A DNA stretch of 15,270 bases from Clostridiales bacterium (GTDB lineage: Bacteria > Bacillota > Clostridia > Oscillospirales > Butyricicoccaceae): the NCBI GenBank assembly GCA_019421385.1, contig JAHZFK010000051.1, positions 1-15,270 of the forward strand, written 5' to 3'. The position numbers and the translations under genes are program-made. Below are positions 14,562-15,270 of this stretch, in pieces. Numbering within the stretch: position 1 is the stretch's first letter; the number at the start of each line of letters is the position of its first letter. A model generated the notes under the pieces. It was not told the origin of the DNA and did no database searches. It saw nothing but the letters and a program-made list of their open reading frames with translations.

Positions 14562-15270
14562 ATGCTATTTGATACCCATGCACACTATGATGATGCGCGC
14601 TTTGACGAGGACCGCGACGCGCTGTTGTCCTCGATGCCCGCGCACAATGTTGGGTTGATTCTCAACCCGGGATGTGATGTGGAGACTTCGCGCAAGGCGA
14701 TAAGCTTCGCACAAAAATATCCGTTTGTCTATGCTGCAGTCGGCATTCATCCGGAAAATATCAACGAAAATTGGAATAGTGACCTTGCGGTCATTAAAGG
14801 ATTGGCCGAGTCCGAGCCGCGCGTGTGCGCGATAGGGGAGATCGGGCTGGACTATTACTGGGAGAAAGACGAGCGCGCGCGTGCGCGGCAACAGGTCGTG
14901 TTTGCGCGTCAGATGGAGCTGGCGCGCGAGTTGGGCAAGCCGGTGATCGTACATGACCGTGACGCACATGCGGACTGTTTGGAGATTGCACGGCGGTACC
15001 AAGGCGTGCCGGGTGTGTTCCATTGCTTCGCGGGCAGCGTCGAAATGGCGCGCGAGCTGCTGAAGCTGGGATATCATCTATCCTTCACGGGGGTGATTAC
15101 CTTCAAGAACGCGCGCCGCGCGATCGAGGTCATCCGCGAGGTGCCGCTTGACCGTCTGATGGTCGAGACGGATTCGCCCTATATGGCGCCCGAACCGTAC
15201 CGTGGTCGGCGTAACTCGTCGCTGTATGTACACCGTATGGTCGAAACGATCGCTGAGATCAAAGGCGTGG
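14562..15270 (+). CDS. tatD: TatD family metal-dependent deoxyribonuclease (3' end beyond window)
   Basis: TatD proteins are TIM-barrel metal-dependent hydrolases with 3'-5' DNase activity implicated in DNA repair and DNA fragmentation. About 236 residues are visible; family members are around 255-260 aa, so only about 20 are missing. The metal ligands are present: H6 and H8 (DTHAH), E93 (IGEIGLDYY), H131 (VIVHDRD), H154 (VFHCFAG) and D204 (VETDSPYM), followed by the conserved P-x-x-x-RGRRN. The start has AAAGGAG just after the HAD stop codon. In many Firmicutes tatD lies near metG, rnmV and ksgA; what follows is outside the window. Confidence 0.95.
   Translation, partial: MLFDTHAHYDDARFDEDRDALLSSMPAHNVGLILNPGCDVETSRKAISFAQKYPFVYAAVGIHPENINENWNSDLAVIKGLAESEPRVCAIGEIGLDYYWEKDERARARQQVVFARQMELARELGKPVIVHDRDAHADCLEIARRYQGVPGVFHCFAGSVEMARELLKLGYHLSFTGVITFKNARRAIEVIREVPLDRLMVETDSPYMAPEPYRGRRNSSLYVHRMVETIAEIKGV

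Overview
The window looks like a chromosomal segment of a fairly GC-rich member of the Clostridia, most likely a gut Oscillospirales-type bacterium. The evidence is Gram-positive style Shine-Dalgarno sites (AGGAGG variants), sigma-A promoters with 17-bp spacers, a single bifunctional Rel protein, a DUF4364 protein, and strong third-position GC. The genus is not certain. No tRNA, rRNA or CRISPR array was seen.

Positions 1-338 look like the right-hand end of an integrated mobile element. The last 20 residues of a probable tyrosine recombinase run into a 36-bp perfect palindrome. An AT-rich non-coding stretch follows, carrying repeated GGGAA motifs. It joins abruptly to the last 17 codons of a rubrerythrin-like gene that still has its own terminator. 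The simplest reading is integration into the 3' end of a rubrerythrin gene, which would make this an attR-type junction.

Positions 396-2111 hold a minus-strand operon of three overlapping genes: a DUF4364 winged-helix-like protein, LrgA and LrgB. It has a recognisable promoter, and its terminator lies back-to-back with the rubrerythrin terminator.

Positions 2192-9361 hold a plus-strand DNA-repair operon: GNAT acetyltransferase, RadC-like JAB protein, UvrB, MBL-fold hydrolase and UvrA. It starts at a near-consensus sigma-A promoter (TTGAAC-17-TATAAT) and ends at a hairpin after uvrA. A near-consensus Gram-positive LexA/DinR box and a separate inverted repeat lie just upstream, so SOS control is plausible. 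uvrB and uvrA are separated by the MBL-fold gene, whose start overlaps the uvrB stop.

Positions 9381-15270 hold a second plus-strand operon: RecJ, bifunctional Rel (ppGpp synthetase/hydrolase), HAD-IIB phosphatase and TatD, the last cut by the window end. Its promoter is an extended -10 type. Together the two plus-strand operons join excision repair, exonuclease/recombination functions and the stringent response. The most notable points are the integration junction, the LexA-like box, the uvrB-MBL-uvrA arrangement and the RadC catalytic-site variant.
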